Shown in pieces: positions 56,022-64,000 of a stretch of DNA of 64,000 nt; positions within the stretch are counted from its first letter, which is position 1, and every line of letters starts with the position of its first letter. Made by a program: the position numbers and the translations under genes. The stretch is from Cognatundibacterium luofuense (lineage in GTDB: Bacteria; Pseudomonadota; Gammaproteobacteria; Burkholderiales; Burkholderiaceae_D): NCBI RefSeq assembly GCF_018139685.1, contig NZ_JAGSPN010000007.1:124001-188000 (forward strand), given 5' to 3'. The notes under the pieces were generated by a model. It worked only from the letters and a program-made list of their open reading frames with translations, ran no database searches and was not told where the DNA came from.

Positions 56022-56043
56022 TCAGGGGCTGACTGATACGGAA

Positions 56044-56781
56044 TCAGTTCAGGAAATCGACTTTACCGGTTTCCACGTCATGCATTGCACCGATCACTTT
56101 GATCTGGCCTTTATCGACCATTTCTTTCAGTACAGGGCTCTTGTCGAGAATCGATTTCACGGTCATGCGGACATTGGTTTCAGCGGCAGCATCCACGAAA
56201 TGATGATTTTTGGAGGAACGGTCATCACCGTGCACGTTTGGCGTTGCTTTAACGGCTGGCGCGATTTTTTCAATCAGCGCAGTCAGATTACCCATTTTGA
56301 CGTTGTCGCAGGCACCTTTCACCGCGCCGCAATGGGTATGACCCACCACCACAATCGCTTTGGAACCGGCGACCTTGGATGCATATTCCAGACTGCCCAG
56401 AATATCTTCATTAACGATATTACCGGCGACACGCGCGGTGAACATATCGCCGATACCCTGATCGAACACCAGTGCAGGATCAGAGCGGGAATCAATACAG
56501 GAAACAATGCTGACAAACGGGAACTGCCCCTGAGAACCGGCTGTTTTGGTCTGGGAAATCAGATCGCGCTTGAGCATTGTGCCGGACAGGAAACGGGCGT
56601 TCCCTTCTTTCAGGCGCTGAATCGCTTCATCCGGTGTAACTTTCGCCTGCGAATCTTTGGTCATCGGAATACTGACAACCGCATCCGCAAACGCAACCGG
56701 CGATACCACCGCACCAGCACCGACCGTACCCAGCATCGCCAGTGCGATCGCTGACTTTCTTAAGACCGGAAACAACGACAT
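56044..56781 (-). CDS. Periplasmic beta-carbonic anhydrase
   Basis: The 245-residue protein has a signal peptide (MSLFPVLRKSAIALAMLGTV, cleavage near AFA about residue 32) and a beta-class fold. Zinc ligands Cys95 (VSCIDSR) and Cys151 with His148 (GHTHCGAVKG) are intact. The Asp97-Arg99 dyad is also present. It hydrates carbon dioxide in the periplasm. The export signal distinguishes it from the cytoplasmic enzyme. It is adjacent to rpiA, 79 bp away, but with its own start, and is followed by a terminator. Confidence 0.93.
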   Translation of the reverse strand: MSLFPVLRKSAIALAMLGTVGAGAVVSPVAFADAVVSIPMTKDSQAKVTPDEAIQRLKEGNARFLSGTMLKRDLISQTKTAGSQGQFPFVSIVSCIDSRSDPALVFDQGIGDMFTARVAGNIVNEDILGSLEYASKVAGSKAIVVVGHTHCGAVKGACDNVKMGNLTALIEKIAPAVKATPNVHGDDRSSKNHHFVDAAAETNVRMTVKSILDKSPVLKEMVDKGQIKVIGAMHDVETGKVDFLN

Positions 56782-56860
56782 TTTTTGCTCCTTGATATAT
56801 TTTAAAAATGAGCGGAGATCTTACGAAATGTCGTTGTCCGGGCACAATTCGGATTTTCCG

Positions 56861-57532
56861 TCAGAATTGTAAGGTTTTTACCCCTTCTGCCATTCCCAGC
56901 AGACAAACATTCGCGCCCTGCGCCGCAAACAAGCCTACGGTCACAACACCCACGATGTTATTGATTGCTGCTTCCATCGCCACCGGATCGGTAATCTGCA
57001 TACCGTGCACATCCAATATATAGTTTCCGTTGTCAGTTACCAGCGGTTTTTCATCTTTCATACGCAGCTTCGCTTCACCGCCGATGGCATTCAGCTTACG
57101 GGCAACCACAGCATGCGACATCGGGATCACTTCCACCGGCAGCGGAAATTTACCCAGTGTTTCCACCAGCTTGGAACCGTCAGCGATACAAATGAATTTT
57201 TCTGCCACCGAGGCCACGATTTTTTCGCGGGTCAGTGCCGCGCCGCCGCCTTTGATCATTGCGCCGCTGGCGGTGATTTCATCAGCACCGTCGATATACA
57301 CCGGCATGCTGGTCACATCATTCAGATCCAGCACTTCAAAACCATGCGCACGCAGACGTGCTGCGGTTGCCTCGGACGATGCAACGGTCGCTTTCACTTT
57401 GTGTTTGATTTTCGCGAGTTCATCGATGAAAAAATTCGCGGTGGAACCAGTGCCAACGCCAACGATCTCGTTTTCAACAACATACGCAATCGCCGCTTTC
57501 GCCACTTCCAGTTTCAGTTCATCCTGAGTCAT
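56861..57532 (-). CDS. rpiA: Ribose-5-phosphate isomerase A
   Basis: The 223-residue protein has [19 protein letters not shown], the phosphate-binding loop, [20 protein letters not shown] with catalytic acids, and a [20 protein letters not shown] segment. It interconverts ribose-5-phosphate and ribulose-5-phosphate in the pentose phosphate pathway. Length is normal. It is transcribed leftward, 79 bp before the carbonic anhydrase gene. Confidence 0.96.
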   Translation of the reverse strand: MTQDELKLEVAKAAIAYVVENEIVGVGTGSTANFFIDELAKIKHKVKATVASSEATAARLRAHGFEVLDLNDVTSMPVYIDGADEITASGAMIKGGGAALTREKIVASVAEKFICIADGSKLVETLGKFPLPVEVIPMSHAVVARKLNAIGGEAKLRMKDEKPLVTDNGNYILDVHGMQITDPVAMEAAINNIVGVVTVGLFAAQGANVCLLGMAEGVKTLQF

Positions 57533-57593
57533 GATTTCACTTCTTTCTTACAATAAAAAAAACGTTTAACGATTTACCCGCAAGCAAAATGCT

Positions 57594-58604
57594 TTACACC
57601 GGCCACAAGGTCGGTGCCTGCATTGCTGCAATCTGTTCCTGTAATTCTGTAATTTTTTCCTGCCAGTAACGCGGCGTGCCAAACCAGGAAAACGCAGCAA
57701 CAAAGGCCGGATCAAAACGGCGCTGCGCCAGCCACGCGGAATAATGGATCAGCCGCAAGGTGCGTAAAGCTTCAATCAGATATAACTGACGCGGGTGGAA
57801 TTCATAGAAATCTTCGTAACCTGCCAGCAAATCGCCGAGTTGCGCCTGCATATCGGCACGCTCGCCGGATAACAGCATCCATAAATCCTGTACCGGCGGG
57901 CCGCTGCGCGCATCATCAAAATCCACAAAATGCGGGCCAGCTTCATCGCCATCGTCCACCCACAACACATTACCCGGATGACAGTCTCCATGCAGACGAA
58001 TTTGCGGCACTTCACCCGCTAGATCAAACTGGCGCTGCACCTGATCGAGCGCACGCTGGCTGGTGTCGGCCCAGACCGTTTTTAATTCATCCGGTATCAG
58101 ATCAGGCGTCTGCAGTAACCAGGCGCGCGGCTCAGTTCCGAAGCTATCGATGTTCAGTGCCGGTCTGTGTTCAAAGCAGGTTGTTGCACCTTGCGCATGG
58201 ATACGGCCGATAAAGCGGCCCAGCCATTCCAGTGTCGCAGGATCATGCAATTCCGGAGCATGGCCACGCTGACGCGGAAACACCGCGAACCGGAATGCCT
58301 GCCAGTGACGCAGCGTATTCCCCTGCGCATCCGGAAAAGCAGTCACCACCGGAATTTCTGCCTGCGCCAGTGCTGCGGAGAACTGATGCTCTTCAATAAT
58401 CGCAGCATCAGTCCAGCGTTCAGGCCGGTAAAACTTAGCGATCAGCGGCGAACCATCTTCCACACCCACCTGATAGACACGGTTCTCATAACTGTTTAAA
58501 GCCAGCAAGCGGCCATCCACCATCCAGCCGGCTTGCTCTACGGCGTCCAGCACCAGATCCGGTGTCAGGCCGGAAAAGTGCGAAAAATCCTGATTTTTAT
58601 CCAT
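57594..58604 (-). CDS. srkA: Stress response kinase SrkA (YihE family)
   Basis: The 336-residue protein is an aminoglycoside/choline kinase-like fold of the SrkA type. It has ALNSYENRVYQVGVEDGSPL, IAKFYRPERWTDAAIIEEHQ (ATP-binding Lys), the catalytic loop RLHGDCHPGNVLW with Asp, and the metal Asp in HFVDFDDARSG. SrkA protects cells from death under stress by opposing the MazF pathway in E. coli. An upstream ATG at 58613 is also possible, and neither has a clear Shine-Dalgarno. Confidence 0.92.
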   Translation of the reverse strand: MDKNQDFSHFSGLTPDLVLDAVEQAGWMVDGRLLALNSYENRVYQVGVEDGSPLIAKFYRPERWTDAAIIEEHQFSAALAQAEIPVVTAFPDAQGNTLRHWQAFRFAVFPRQRGHAPELHDPATLEWLGRFIGRIHAQGATTCFEHRPALNIDSFGTEPRAWLLQTPDLIPDELKTVWADTSQRALDQVQRQFDLAGEVPQIRLHGDCHPGNVLWVDDGDEAGPHFVDFDDARSGPPVQDLWMLLSGERADMQAQLGDLLAGYEDFYEFHPRQLYLIEALRTLRLIHYSAWLAQRRFDPAFVAAFSWFGTPRYWQEKITELQEQIAAMQAPTLWPV

Positions 58605-58730
58605 AGGCGGCATTGTAAGGTGAATCGTTTATGACTCAGCGATTTTCTGGCGCTGTTGCCTGAAAAATCGTGCAGACGCCCGTCTGAGCGGCTACACTTC
58701 GGGTATTTCAACGATTACGAAGTTATTGCT

Positions 58731-59420
58731 ATGCATCTTGATGAACCATTGAGCGATAAGGAATTTAACGAACTGGACAAGTTTCTGATGTCTGACCGGG
58801 TTGGTGATGACGGTATGACAATGGATGCTTTGCACGGTTTTCTGACCGCCATCGCGATCGGCCCGGAAATGATTCCTGTACAGGAATGGCTGCCAGTGGT
58901 CTGGGGTTTACCGGACAATGAACAGCCAAAATTCAAAACCGACAATGAAATGAAACGCATCACGAATCTGATTGCGCGTTTCATGAATGAAGTCCAGATC
59001 ACGTTTGAAGTGGCGCCACAGGAATTCGAGCCACTGTATTGCGTGCAGGAACACAATGGCAAAGAACTGGTAGACGGTGAAACCTGGGCCTGGGGCTTCT
59101 GCGAAGGTATGCGCCTGCGCGAAGATGAATGGCAACCAGCATGGGAAGATGCGCTGGCGGGTCCGGTGCTGCATCAGATTTATCTGCTGGGTGCGGAAGA
59201 AATCGAGGAAGAGGAAGTTGAATTCGTCGATACACCGGAAAAATGCCACACGCTGGCGCTGTCCATCGAAAAAGGTATCCGCACCGTACGTCAGTTCTGG
59301 GCGCCCCTGCGTAAAAATGGCGTGGAAACCGTAAAGCGTGAAGCACCGAAAACTGGCCGTAATGATCCCTGCACCTGCGGCAGCGGCAAGAAATTCAAAG
59401 TCTGCTGCGGCGCGGAGTAA
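58731..59420 (+). CDS. UPF0149 (YecA/YgfB) family protein with C-terminal SEC-C motif
   Basis: The 229-residue protein has a UPF0149 domain ([60 protein letters not shown]). It ends with a zinc-binding SEC-C motif, [20 protein letters not shown]. This YecA-type arrangement binds ribosomes or SecA partners in some bacteria. The ATG at 58731 is preferred, since the frame opens earlier but the family begins here. It shares the SEC-C tail with the DUF1186 protein at 40.6 kb, although the rest is unrelated. Confidence 0.9.
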   Translation: MHLDEPLSDKEFNELDKFLMSDRVGDDGMTMDALHGFLTAIAIGPEMIPVQEWLPVVWGLPDNEQPKFKTDNEMKRITNLIARFMNEVQITFEVAPQEFEPLYCVQEHNGKELVDGETWAWGFCEGMRLREDEWQPAWEDALAGPVLHQIYLLGAEEIEEEEVEFVDTPEKCHTLALSIEKGIRTVRQFWAPLRKNGVETVKREAPKTGRNDPCTCGSGKKFKVCCGAE

Positions 59421-59521
59421 ACTCGCAGCGCCTCTTGAGGAAAACCTCTACGGCGCTGGCTGTTTTGAAATGCTGACATCGTGTTAATGTAAATGCCTGT
59501 TTATCCGCAGAGGAAATTTTC

Positions 59522-59776
59522 ATGAGCTTACAGCAACAATTTGAACAGGCAGTTACCGATTCCAAAGCGCTGCCTGAGCGTCCGGACAATATGACGCTGT
59601 TAAAAATCTACGCACTGTACAAACAAGGTGCGAGCGGCGACGTGACCGGTGAACGTCCTGGCATGATGGATTTTGTTGCGCGCGCCAAGTTTGACGCGTG
59701 GGCAGAACTGAAAGGTACTGCGCAGGAAACGGCAATGCAGAGCTATATTGATCTGATCAATTCGCTCAAAGGCTGA
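59522..59776 (+). CDS. Acyl-CoA-binding protein
   Basis: The 84-residue protein matches the acyl-CoA-binding family: SLQQQFEQAVTDSKALPERP, then LLKIYALYKQGASGDVTGER, PGMMDFVARAKFDAWAELKG and SYIDLINSL. The Tyr and Lys residues that hold the CoA phosphate are present. It binds long-chain acyl-CoA esters in the cytoplasm. Such proteins are common in eukaryotes and scattered in bacteria. AGAGG lies upstream of the ATG, and a terminator follows. Confidence 0.95.
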   Translation: MSLQQQFEQAVTDSKALPERPDNMTLLKIYALYKQGASGDVTGERPGMMDFVARAKFDAWAELKGTAQETAMQSYIDLINSLKG

Positions 59777-59800
59777 TGCTCTGAGCAATGCAGGCAGCAA

Positions 59801-59830
59801 AAAAAACGGGAGGTTTTCCTCCCGTTTTTT
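59801..59830. terminator. Bidirectional intrinsic terminator
   Basis: AAAAAACGGGAGG / CCTCCCGTTTTTT is a perfect stem between the acyl-CoA-binding gene and the convergent dehydrogenase gene, with T-runs in both directions. Confidence 0.93.
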
Positions 59831-59839
59831 ATTGCGAAA

Positions 59840-60805
59840 TCACCACAGAGGATTTTTAGCCTGCCCTGTAAGTAGTCCGGCAATCAGATTATCCGCAGCA
59901 CAATTCGCCATCGCTCTGCGCGTTTTGACTGACGCACTGGCGATATGCGGTGTCAGCACCACGTTATCCAGTTTCAGAAACGCCGGTGCAAACGCTGGCT
60001 CATTTTCAAATACATCCAGTCCGGCAGCCGCAATCCTGCGCTCACGCAAAGCAGCAATCAGCGCCTGATCATCCACAATGCCACCGCGCGCAATATTGGT
60101 CAGCGTGGCCGTCGGCTTCATCATCGCAAGCTCTTCTGCACCAACTGCATGGTGCGATGCGGCTGAATACGGCAACACCAGAATGATGTGATCAGCTTCT
60201 TCAAATAAAGCTTGCTTACTCACATAACGTGCCTGATTCGCCTGCGCTTCCTGCTCTGTACTAAGGCGACTGCGGTTGTGATACATCACCTCCATCCCGA
60301 AACCCTGCGCACGACGTGCAATTGCCTGCCCTATTCTGCCCATACCCAGAATACCGAGCGTGCTGCCGTGAATATCAGCGCCGGACATCAGGTCGTAATG
60401 CCATTTATTCCATTTTCCGGCGCGCAAAAAATGTTCTGCCTCCGTTATACGTCGTGCAGTCGCCATCATCAGCGCCCAGCCGAAATCGGCAGTCGTTTCT
60501 GTCAGTACGTCCGGCGTGTTACTGGCCAGCACACCGGCAGCCTGCATGGCAGGCACATCCAGATTGTCATAACCGACCGCCATATTGGCTACCATCTTCA
60601 GCTGCGGACACGCTGCCAGCACAGAAGCATTGATACGTGATGAGCCGGTAACAATTGCACCTTCTTTACCCTGCAAACGCCGTATCAGCTCTTCCGGTGA
60701 AAAGATCTCATCGCCCTGATTCGATTCGACTTCAAAATATTGCTCCAGACGGTGCAGCACATCAGGAAAAATCGCGCGAGCGATCAGAATGGCAGGTTTT
60801 GACAT
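59840..60805 (-). CDS. D-2-hydroxyacid dehydrogenase (glyoxylate/hydroxypyruvate reductase, GhrB-like)
   Basis: The 321-residue protein has the 2-hydroxyacid dehydrogenase layout: NAD-binding LGILGMGRIGQAIARRAQGF, VSKQALFEEADHIILVLPYS, NIARGGIVDDQALIAALRER with the active Arg, the catalytic Glu in ENEPAFAP and His in VLTPHIASAS. It likely reduces glyoxylate or hydroxypyruvate with NAD(P)H. The ATG at 60803-60805 gives the normal start, although the frame extends to 60904. The hyi-like gene at 25 kb acts on the same metabolite type but is distant. Confidence 0.9.
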   Translation of the reverse strand: MSKPAILIARAIFPDVLHRLEQYFEVESNQGDEIFSPEELIRRLQGKEGAIVTGSSRINASVLAACPQLKMVANMAVGYDNLDVPAMQAAGVLASNTPDVLTETTADFGWALMMATARRITEAEHFLRAGKWNKWHYDLMSGADIHGSTLGILGMGRIGQAIARRAQGFGMEVMYHNRSRLSTEQEAQANQARYVSKQALFEEADHIILVLPYSAASHHAVGAEELAMMKPTATLTNIARGGIVDDQALIAALRERRIAAAGLDVFENEPAFAPAFLKLDNVVLTPHIASASVKTRRAMANCAADNLIAGLLTGQAKNPLW

Positions 60806-61032
60806 AGGTGATATCCGGCAAATCGTCATAAAAACAGAAGGGACTGGCAGGCTCAGAATGCTGAACCCGCTTGCATTCAGATGATGATTGTGACACTTCA
60901 GCACTGATCATGCACAAAATTTCTGCTAATTACCCTGTTCATCCGCCAAAATCTGATTTATACCGTTCTGAGCACCGGACAACCGGTAACCAGACCCCGC
61001 ATTTGCTTATGCGCAAACTATATAAGCTCAGT

Positions 61033-61061
61033 TTGTGAGAAGTGCTGAATTGCCTTAAAAT
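61033..61061 (+). promoter_or_regulatory. Promoter of fdxA
   Basis: TTGTGA (61033-61038) and TAAAAT (61056-61061) are separated by 17 bp, 78 bp before the fdxA ATG. It is a plausible sigma-70 promoter for fdxA and perhaps for the reductase gene downstream. Confidence 0.55.
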
Positions 61062-61138
61062 ACAAGGCTTTGCAACCCACAGAGTCTTTTGCTTACTCGC
61101 AGGGCTAACAATTTACGTATTTTTTTGATTGGACTGTT

Positions 61139-61462
61139 ATGACCCACGTTGTGACCGAATCCTGCATCCGCTGCCGCTACACTGACTGCGTGGATGTCTG
61201 CCCTGTTGACTGCTTCCGCGCCGGCCCGAATTTCCTGGCCATCGATCCAGATGAGTGTATCGACTGCGCAGTGTGCGTCGCAGAATGCCCGGCAAACGCA
61301 ATTTACGCTGAAGAAGATGTACCTGCAGATCAGCAAAAATTCATTAAGTTGAATGCTGATTTAGCGCGTTCCTGGCCTTCCATCACCAAAACCGTCGCAC
61401 CTCTGGCGGATGCGGATGACTGGAAAGACGTCAAGGAAAAACTGCAGTACCTCGAACGTTAA
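61139..61462 (+). CDS. fdxA: 7Fe ferredoxin FdxA
   Basis: The 107-residue protein starts MTHVVTESCIRCRYTDCVDV and carries CPVDCF plus a second cluster motif, CIDCAVCVAECPANAIY, giving one [3Fe-4S] and one [4Fe-4S] centre as in Azotobacter FdI. It carries electrons in the cytoplasm. The ferredoxin-NADP reductase gene begins 62 bp after it on the same strand, so the two are natural partners. Confidence 0.96.
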   Translation: MTHVVTESCIRCRYTDCVDVCPVDCFRAGPNFLAIDPDECIDCAVCVAECPANAIYAEEDVPADQQKFIKLNADLARSWPSITKTVAPLADADDWKDVKEKLQYLER

Positions 61463-61524
61463 TCCCTTGCCAGCCCGGCGCTGGCATTGTTTTAGTCTGA
61501 CTGTATCTGAAAGCACTTCCTGCT

Positions 61525-62595
61525 ATGGAAAATCAACAAACCACTCTGGCTGACGGCGTCATTGACGCGGATGCCGTTATTATCGGCGCCGGCCCGGTCG
61601 GCCTGTTCCAGGTATTCGAGCTCGGTCTGCTCGAAATCAAAGCTCACGTTATTGACTCTCTGCCAGTTGTTGGTGGTCAGTGCGTAGAACTGTACCCTGA
61701 CAAACCGATTTATGACATTCCTGCAGTTCCGGTCTGTACCGGTCAGGAACTGACGGATAACCTGCTGAAGCAGATCGAACCGTTTGAACCAACTTTCCAT
61801 CTGGGTCAGGAAGTGACTGTTGTTGAACGTCGTGAAGATGGTCGTTTCAATGTAGAAACTTCCACCGGCACCCGCTTCATCACTAAAACCATTTTCATCG
61901 CTGCGGGCGTTGGCTCCTTCCAGCCACGTACACTGAAAGTGGACGGCATTGAAGAATTTGAAGGCAAGCAAGTTTTCTACCGTGTAAAAGATCCTAGCCA
62001 GTTCCATGGCAAAAATCTGGTGATCTGCGGTGGCGGTGACTCCGCACTGGACTGGGCCCTGAATCTGGTTGGCAAGGCAGAATCTGTGATTCTGATTCAC
62101 CGCCGCGAAGATTTCCGCGCTGCACCGGCATCGGTCGCCAAAATGAAAGAACTGTGCGACAACTACGAAATGCAGTTGCTGATCGGTCAGGTAACTGGTC
62201 TGGATACCAAAGACGGCGTGATGTCGGAAATCAAGGTTACCGGTGCTGATGGCGTTACCCGCCGTCTGGAACTGGATAGCCTGCTGGTATTCTTCGGCCT
62301 GTCTCCGAAACTCGGCCCTATCGCCGAATGGGGCCTGGAAATCGAACGTAAGCAGCTGAAAGTCATGAACACTGAGAAGTTCGAAACCAATGTTCCGGGC
62401 ATTTTCGCTGTTGGTGATATCAATACTTACCCAGGTAAGAAAAAGCTGATTCTGTCCGGCTTCCATGAAGCTGCGCTGGCTGCTTTCGGTGCTGCACCCT
62501 ACATTTTCCCTGAAAAGAAAATCCACATGCAGTACACCACCACTTCTCCGAAACTGCACAAGATTCTGGGCGTGGAAACACCAGTATTTGACTGA
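61525..62595 (+). CDS. TrxB-type ferredoxin--NADP reductase
   Basis: The 356-residue flavoprotein has an FAD-binding [20 protein letters not shown] and an NADP-binding [21 protein letters not shown] late [20 protein letters not shown] is the second FAD motif. It lacks the CxxC redox pair of thioredoxin reductase, as do the FNRs of Chlorobium and Bacillus, which it resembles in length and arrangement. It passes electrons between NADPH and ferredoxin. The adjacent fdxA is the likely partner. A strong terminator follows. Confidence 0.94.
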   Translation: MENQQTTLADGVIDADAVIIGAGPVGLFQVFELGLLEIKAHVIDSLPVVGGQCVELYPDKPIYDIPAVPVCTGQELTDNLLKQIEPFEPTFHLGQEVTVVERREDGRFNVETSTGTRFITKTIFIAAGVGSFQPRTLKVDGIEEFEGKQVFYRVKDPSQFHGKNLVICGGGDSALDWALNLVGKAESVILIHRREDFRAAPASVAKMKELCDNYEMQLLIGQVTGLDTKDGVMSEIKVTGADGVTRRLELDSLLVFFGLSPKLGPIAEWGLEIERKQLKVMNTEKFETNVPGIFAVGDINTYPGKKKLILSGFHEAALAAFGAAPYIFPEKKIHMQYTTTSPKLHKILGVETPVFD

Positions 62596-62612
62596 TTTTG
62601 TCAGCACCAAAT

Positions 62613-62642
62613 AAAAAAGCGCATCCTGTGATGCGCTTTTTT
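62613..62642. terminator. Bidirectional intrinsic terminator
   Basis: AAAAAAGCGCAT/ATGCGCTTTTTT stem with a T-run, between the reductase and HD-GYP genes, which are convergent. Confidence 0.93.
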
Positions 62643-62660
62643 GTTTCCCGATAATCTCCG

Positions 62661-63788
62661 TTATGCCGGTTCACATACACTGAGTATGCTTCTGGTTGCC
62701 TGCGAACGAATGCAACTGACGGCAATTTCTATTGCGTCAGAAATTTCCAGTGCGACGGCCACCATAGCGGGATCAAACTGGCTTCCCGCCCCCTCCGCCA
62801 GCAACAGCATTGCCTCACGATGTGAGCGCAGAGTTTCGTATTCCCTTGAGCGGGTCAGTCCGTCATAAGCATCCGCAATTGCCATCAAACGCGCTGATAC
62901 CGGAATTTCCTCCTCAATCAACCCCTGCGGATAGCCGCCTCCATCCCATCGTTCCTGATGCGAATAAGCAAGTTCTTTCGCGATTCGTAAAAATAAGTGA
63001 GGTTTACCCAGAAACTCTTCGACCGATAAGATAATTTCCAGTCCAAGCTGCGGGTGCTGACGCATTAGCGCATGCTCATCCGGCTCAAGTTTTCCTTGCT
63101 TGAATAAAACCCGGTCGGGTAATCCAAGTTTACCGACATCATGCAAAGGGATCGTTTTAAACAATGCTGCAAGATACTCGTCCGACAGTAACTGACGGTG
63201 CATTCCCTTCTCCTGCATACGCTTTGCCAGCAGCAAAGCAATTTGCTGAGTGACTTTGATATGGCGGGCTGCGTCTGAATCACGTGCCTCTGCCATCAAT
63301 CCCATTGTCATAATCAGCGCATCCTGCATGCGTGCAAGTTCTGCTGTTTTTTCTCTGACGCTTTCAGCAAGCAATGCATTGGAATTCTGCAGACGCATGC
63401 TGGCTTCCTGCAGCGAAATCTGCGCAGCAATTCTGGCCAGTATCAGCACGGGCGCCATTGGCTTTGCCAGATAATCGACCGCGCCAAGCTGCAGACCAAG
63501 TTCCTCATCTTCTGCACGATGACTGGCACTGTGAAAAATGACCGGTATCGAAGATGTTTTCGGGTTCTTTTTAAGACGGCGGCAAACCTCAAAGCCGTCC
63601 AGTTCCGGCATCATTACATCAAGTATGATCAGATCCGGATACGGTGGCATTTCGGCCAGCTCCAACGCACGAAAACCATCTTTAGCGATACGTACACGGT
63701 ACTTTTCGCGCAGCAAATGATGAAGTACCGCAAGATTATCCGGAACGTCATCTACGATTAAAATCAAGGGCTTGCCTGAATTACTCAT
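62661..63788 (-). CDS. HD-GYP response regulator (probable cyclic-di-GMP phosphodiesterase)
   Basis: The 375-residue protein has an N-terminal receiver domain (Asp13-Asp14, phosphoacceptor Asp57 in LIILDVMMPELDGF), a coiled linker (about 125-155), and an HD-GYP domain. The HD pair lies in LHDVGKLGLPDRVL, and the GYP signature is WDGGGYPQGL. Such proteins hydrolyse cyclic-di-GMP when phosphorylated. The ATG at 63788 follows GGGGGA, and the TTG two codons earlier is less likely. The gene cut by the right edge, which looks like part of a kinase, lies 54 bp upstream and may be its partner. Confidence 0.9.
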   Translation of the reverse strand: MSNSGKPLILIVDDVPDNLAVLHHLLREKYRVRIAKDGFRALELAEMPPYPDLIILDVMMPELDGFEVCRRLKKNPKTSSIPVIFHSASHRAEDEELGLQLGAVDYLAKPMAPVLILARIAAQISLQEASMRLQNSNALLAESVREKTAELARMQDALIMTMGLMAEARDSDAARHIKVTQQIALLLAKRMQEKGMHRQLLSDEYLAALFKTIPLHDVGKLGLPDRVLFKQGKLEPDEHALMRQHPQLGLEIILSVEEFLGKPHLFLRIAKELAYSHQERWDGGGYPQGLIEEEIPVSARLMAIADAYDGLTRSREYETLRSHREAMLLLAEGAGSQFDPAMVAVALEISDAIEIAVSCIRSQATRSILSVCEPA

Positions 63789-63842
63789 ATTCAATCCCCC
63801 TTATACGGTCGCATCCCATGCAAGAAACATCCGCCTACCTAT

Positions 63843-64000
63843 TTACAACAATACATTCTCGCCGGACAGCTGTTCCCGCAACAGCCCGGCTGCGGTCGGA
63901 AAATCAAAGTCACGGATTGCTTTACTGAAAGACTGATAGCGTTCTGCGCCAAGAATCCGCGAAAACTGATCTGCATTTTCATCGATCAGCTCAATCGCTT
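63843..64000 (-). CDS. C-terminal end of a gene cut by the window edge (possible histidine kinase or hybrid sensor)
   Basis: About 52 codons are open from the right edge to a TAA at 63843-63845. They encode a helical, charged tail (AIELIDENADQFSRILGAER, then FDFPTAAGLLREQL). The last part (FDFPTAAGLLREQL) resembles the ends of some hybrid sensor kinases and Hpt-containing regulators, but this is weak. It is in the same direction as the HD-GYP gene 54 bp downstream, which suggests a shared operon. Confidence 0.55.
   Translation of the reverse strand, partial: AIELIDENADQFSRILGAERYQSFSKAIRDFDFPTAAGLLREQLSGENVLL

Noticed and set aside
61492-62610. 372-codon minus-strand frame opposite the ferredoxin-NADP reductase gene
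   Set aside because: The plus strand encodes a full-length flavoprotein with clear motifs. The opposite frame has no recognisable domain.

Overview
The window looks like a chromosome segment of a betaproteobacterium in the Burkholderiales, most likely Oxalobacteraceae. That placement is inferred from the gene content (argH beside an AlgZ/AlgR-type pair, pmbA with darP/yjgA, fdxA followed by a TrxB-like ferredoxin-NADP reductase, a recC-recB-recD operon, argA, yaeQ) and from moderate GC content. It is not proven from the sequence alone.

Region 1 (1 to about 9.9 kb) is one end of a P2-like prophage. The capsid operon (O, N, M, L, X and the start of a probable holin) runs leftward. It diverges from the terminase ATPase (P) and portal (Q) genes, which run rightward, as in phage P2. 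Beyond Q lie a small C4 zinc-finger gene, then two AT-rich cargo genes on the opposite strand: a secreted protein with a phospholipase A2-like Cys/His-Asp C-terminus and a lipoprotein. A sequence resembling the P2 cos site follows, in the orientation expected for P2. Cargo between cos and Q recalls the cytotoxin gene of Pseudomonas phage phiCTX. Past cos there is a dense array of GTTACC-type motifs, perhaps integrase arm sites, before host genes start near 10.2 kb. The integrase and replication genes are not in the window.

Region 2 (10.2-20.6 kb) is housekeeping: a LytTR regulator and sensor pair, argH, truC, pmbA, darP-mog-esterase, and yaeQ-purU. Region 3 (20.6-31.3 kb) begins with a 1.1 kb gene-free stretch, then a secreted M9 collagenase-like protease with three near-identical PKD domains. 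It continues with a hydroxypyruvate-isomerase-like gene and a BASS-type transporter, an exported oligoendopeptidase F, a hemerythrin-domain protein, a DUF4019 protein and a YCF48-like protein.

Region 4 (31.3-40.3 kb) is the recC-recB-recD operon on the minus strand. Region 5 (40.5-52.3 kb) holds a DUF1186/SEC-C protein, a dicarboxylate/amino-acid symporter, an unrecognised 495-residue protein, a SLATT-like membrane protein, an exported esterase and hrpA. Region 6 (52.4-64 kb) holds a DUF2798 membrane protein, a TPR lipoprotein, argA (apparently leaderless), yggX, a periplasmic beta-carbonic anhydrase, rpiA, srkA, a UPF0149/SEC-C protein, an acyl-CoA-binding protein, a 2-hydroxyacid dehydrogenase, fdxA-fnr and an HD-GYP response regulator. 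The last gene is cut by the window edge.

A dispersed repeat of about 85 bp occurs six times in the host part, plus one degenerate copy. Five of the six full copies lie in convergent (3'-3') intergenic gaps, and every host convergent gap longer than about 200 bp has one. A separate element of about 163 bp with long inverted terminal repeats sits next to one copy.
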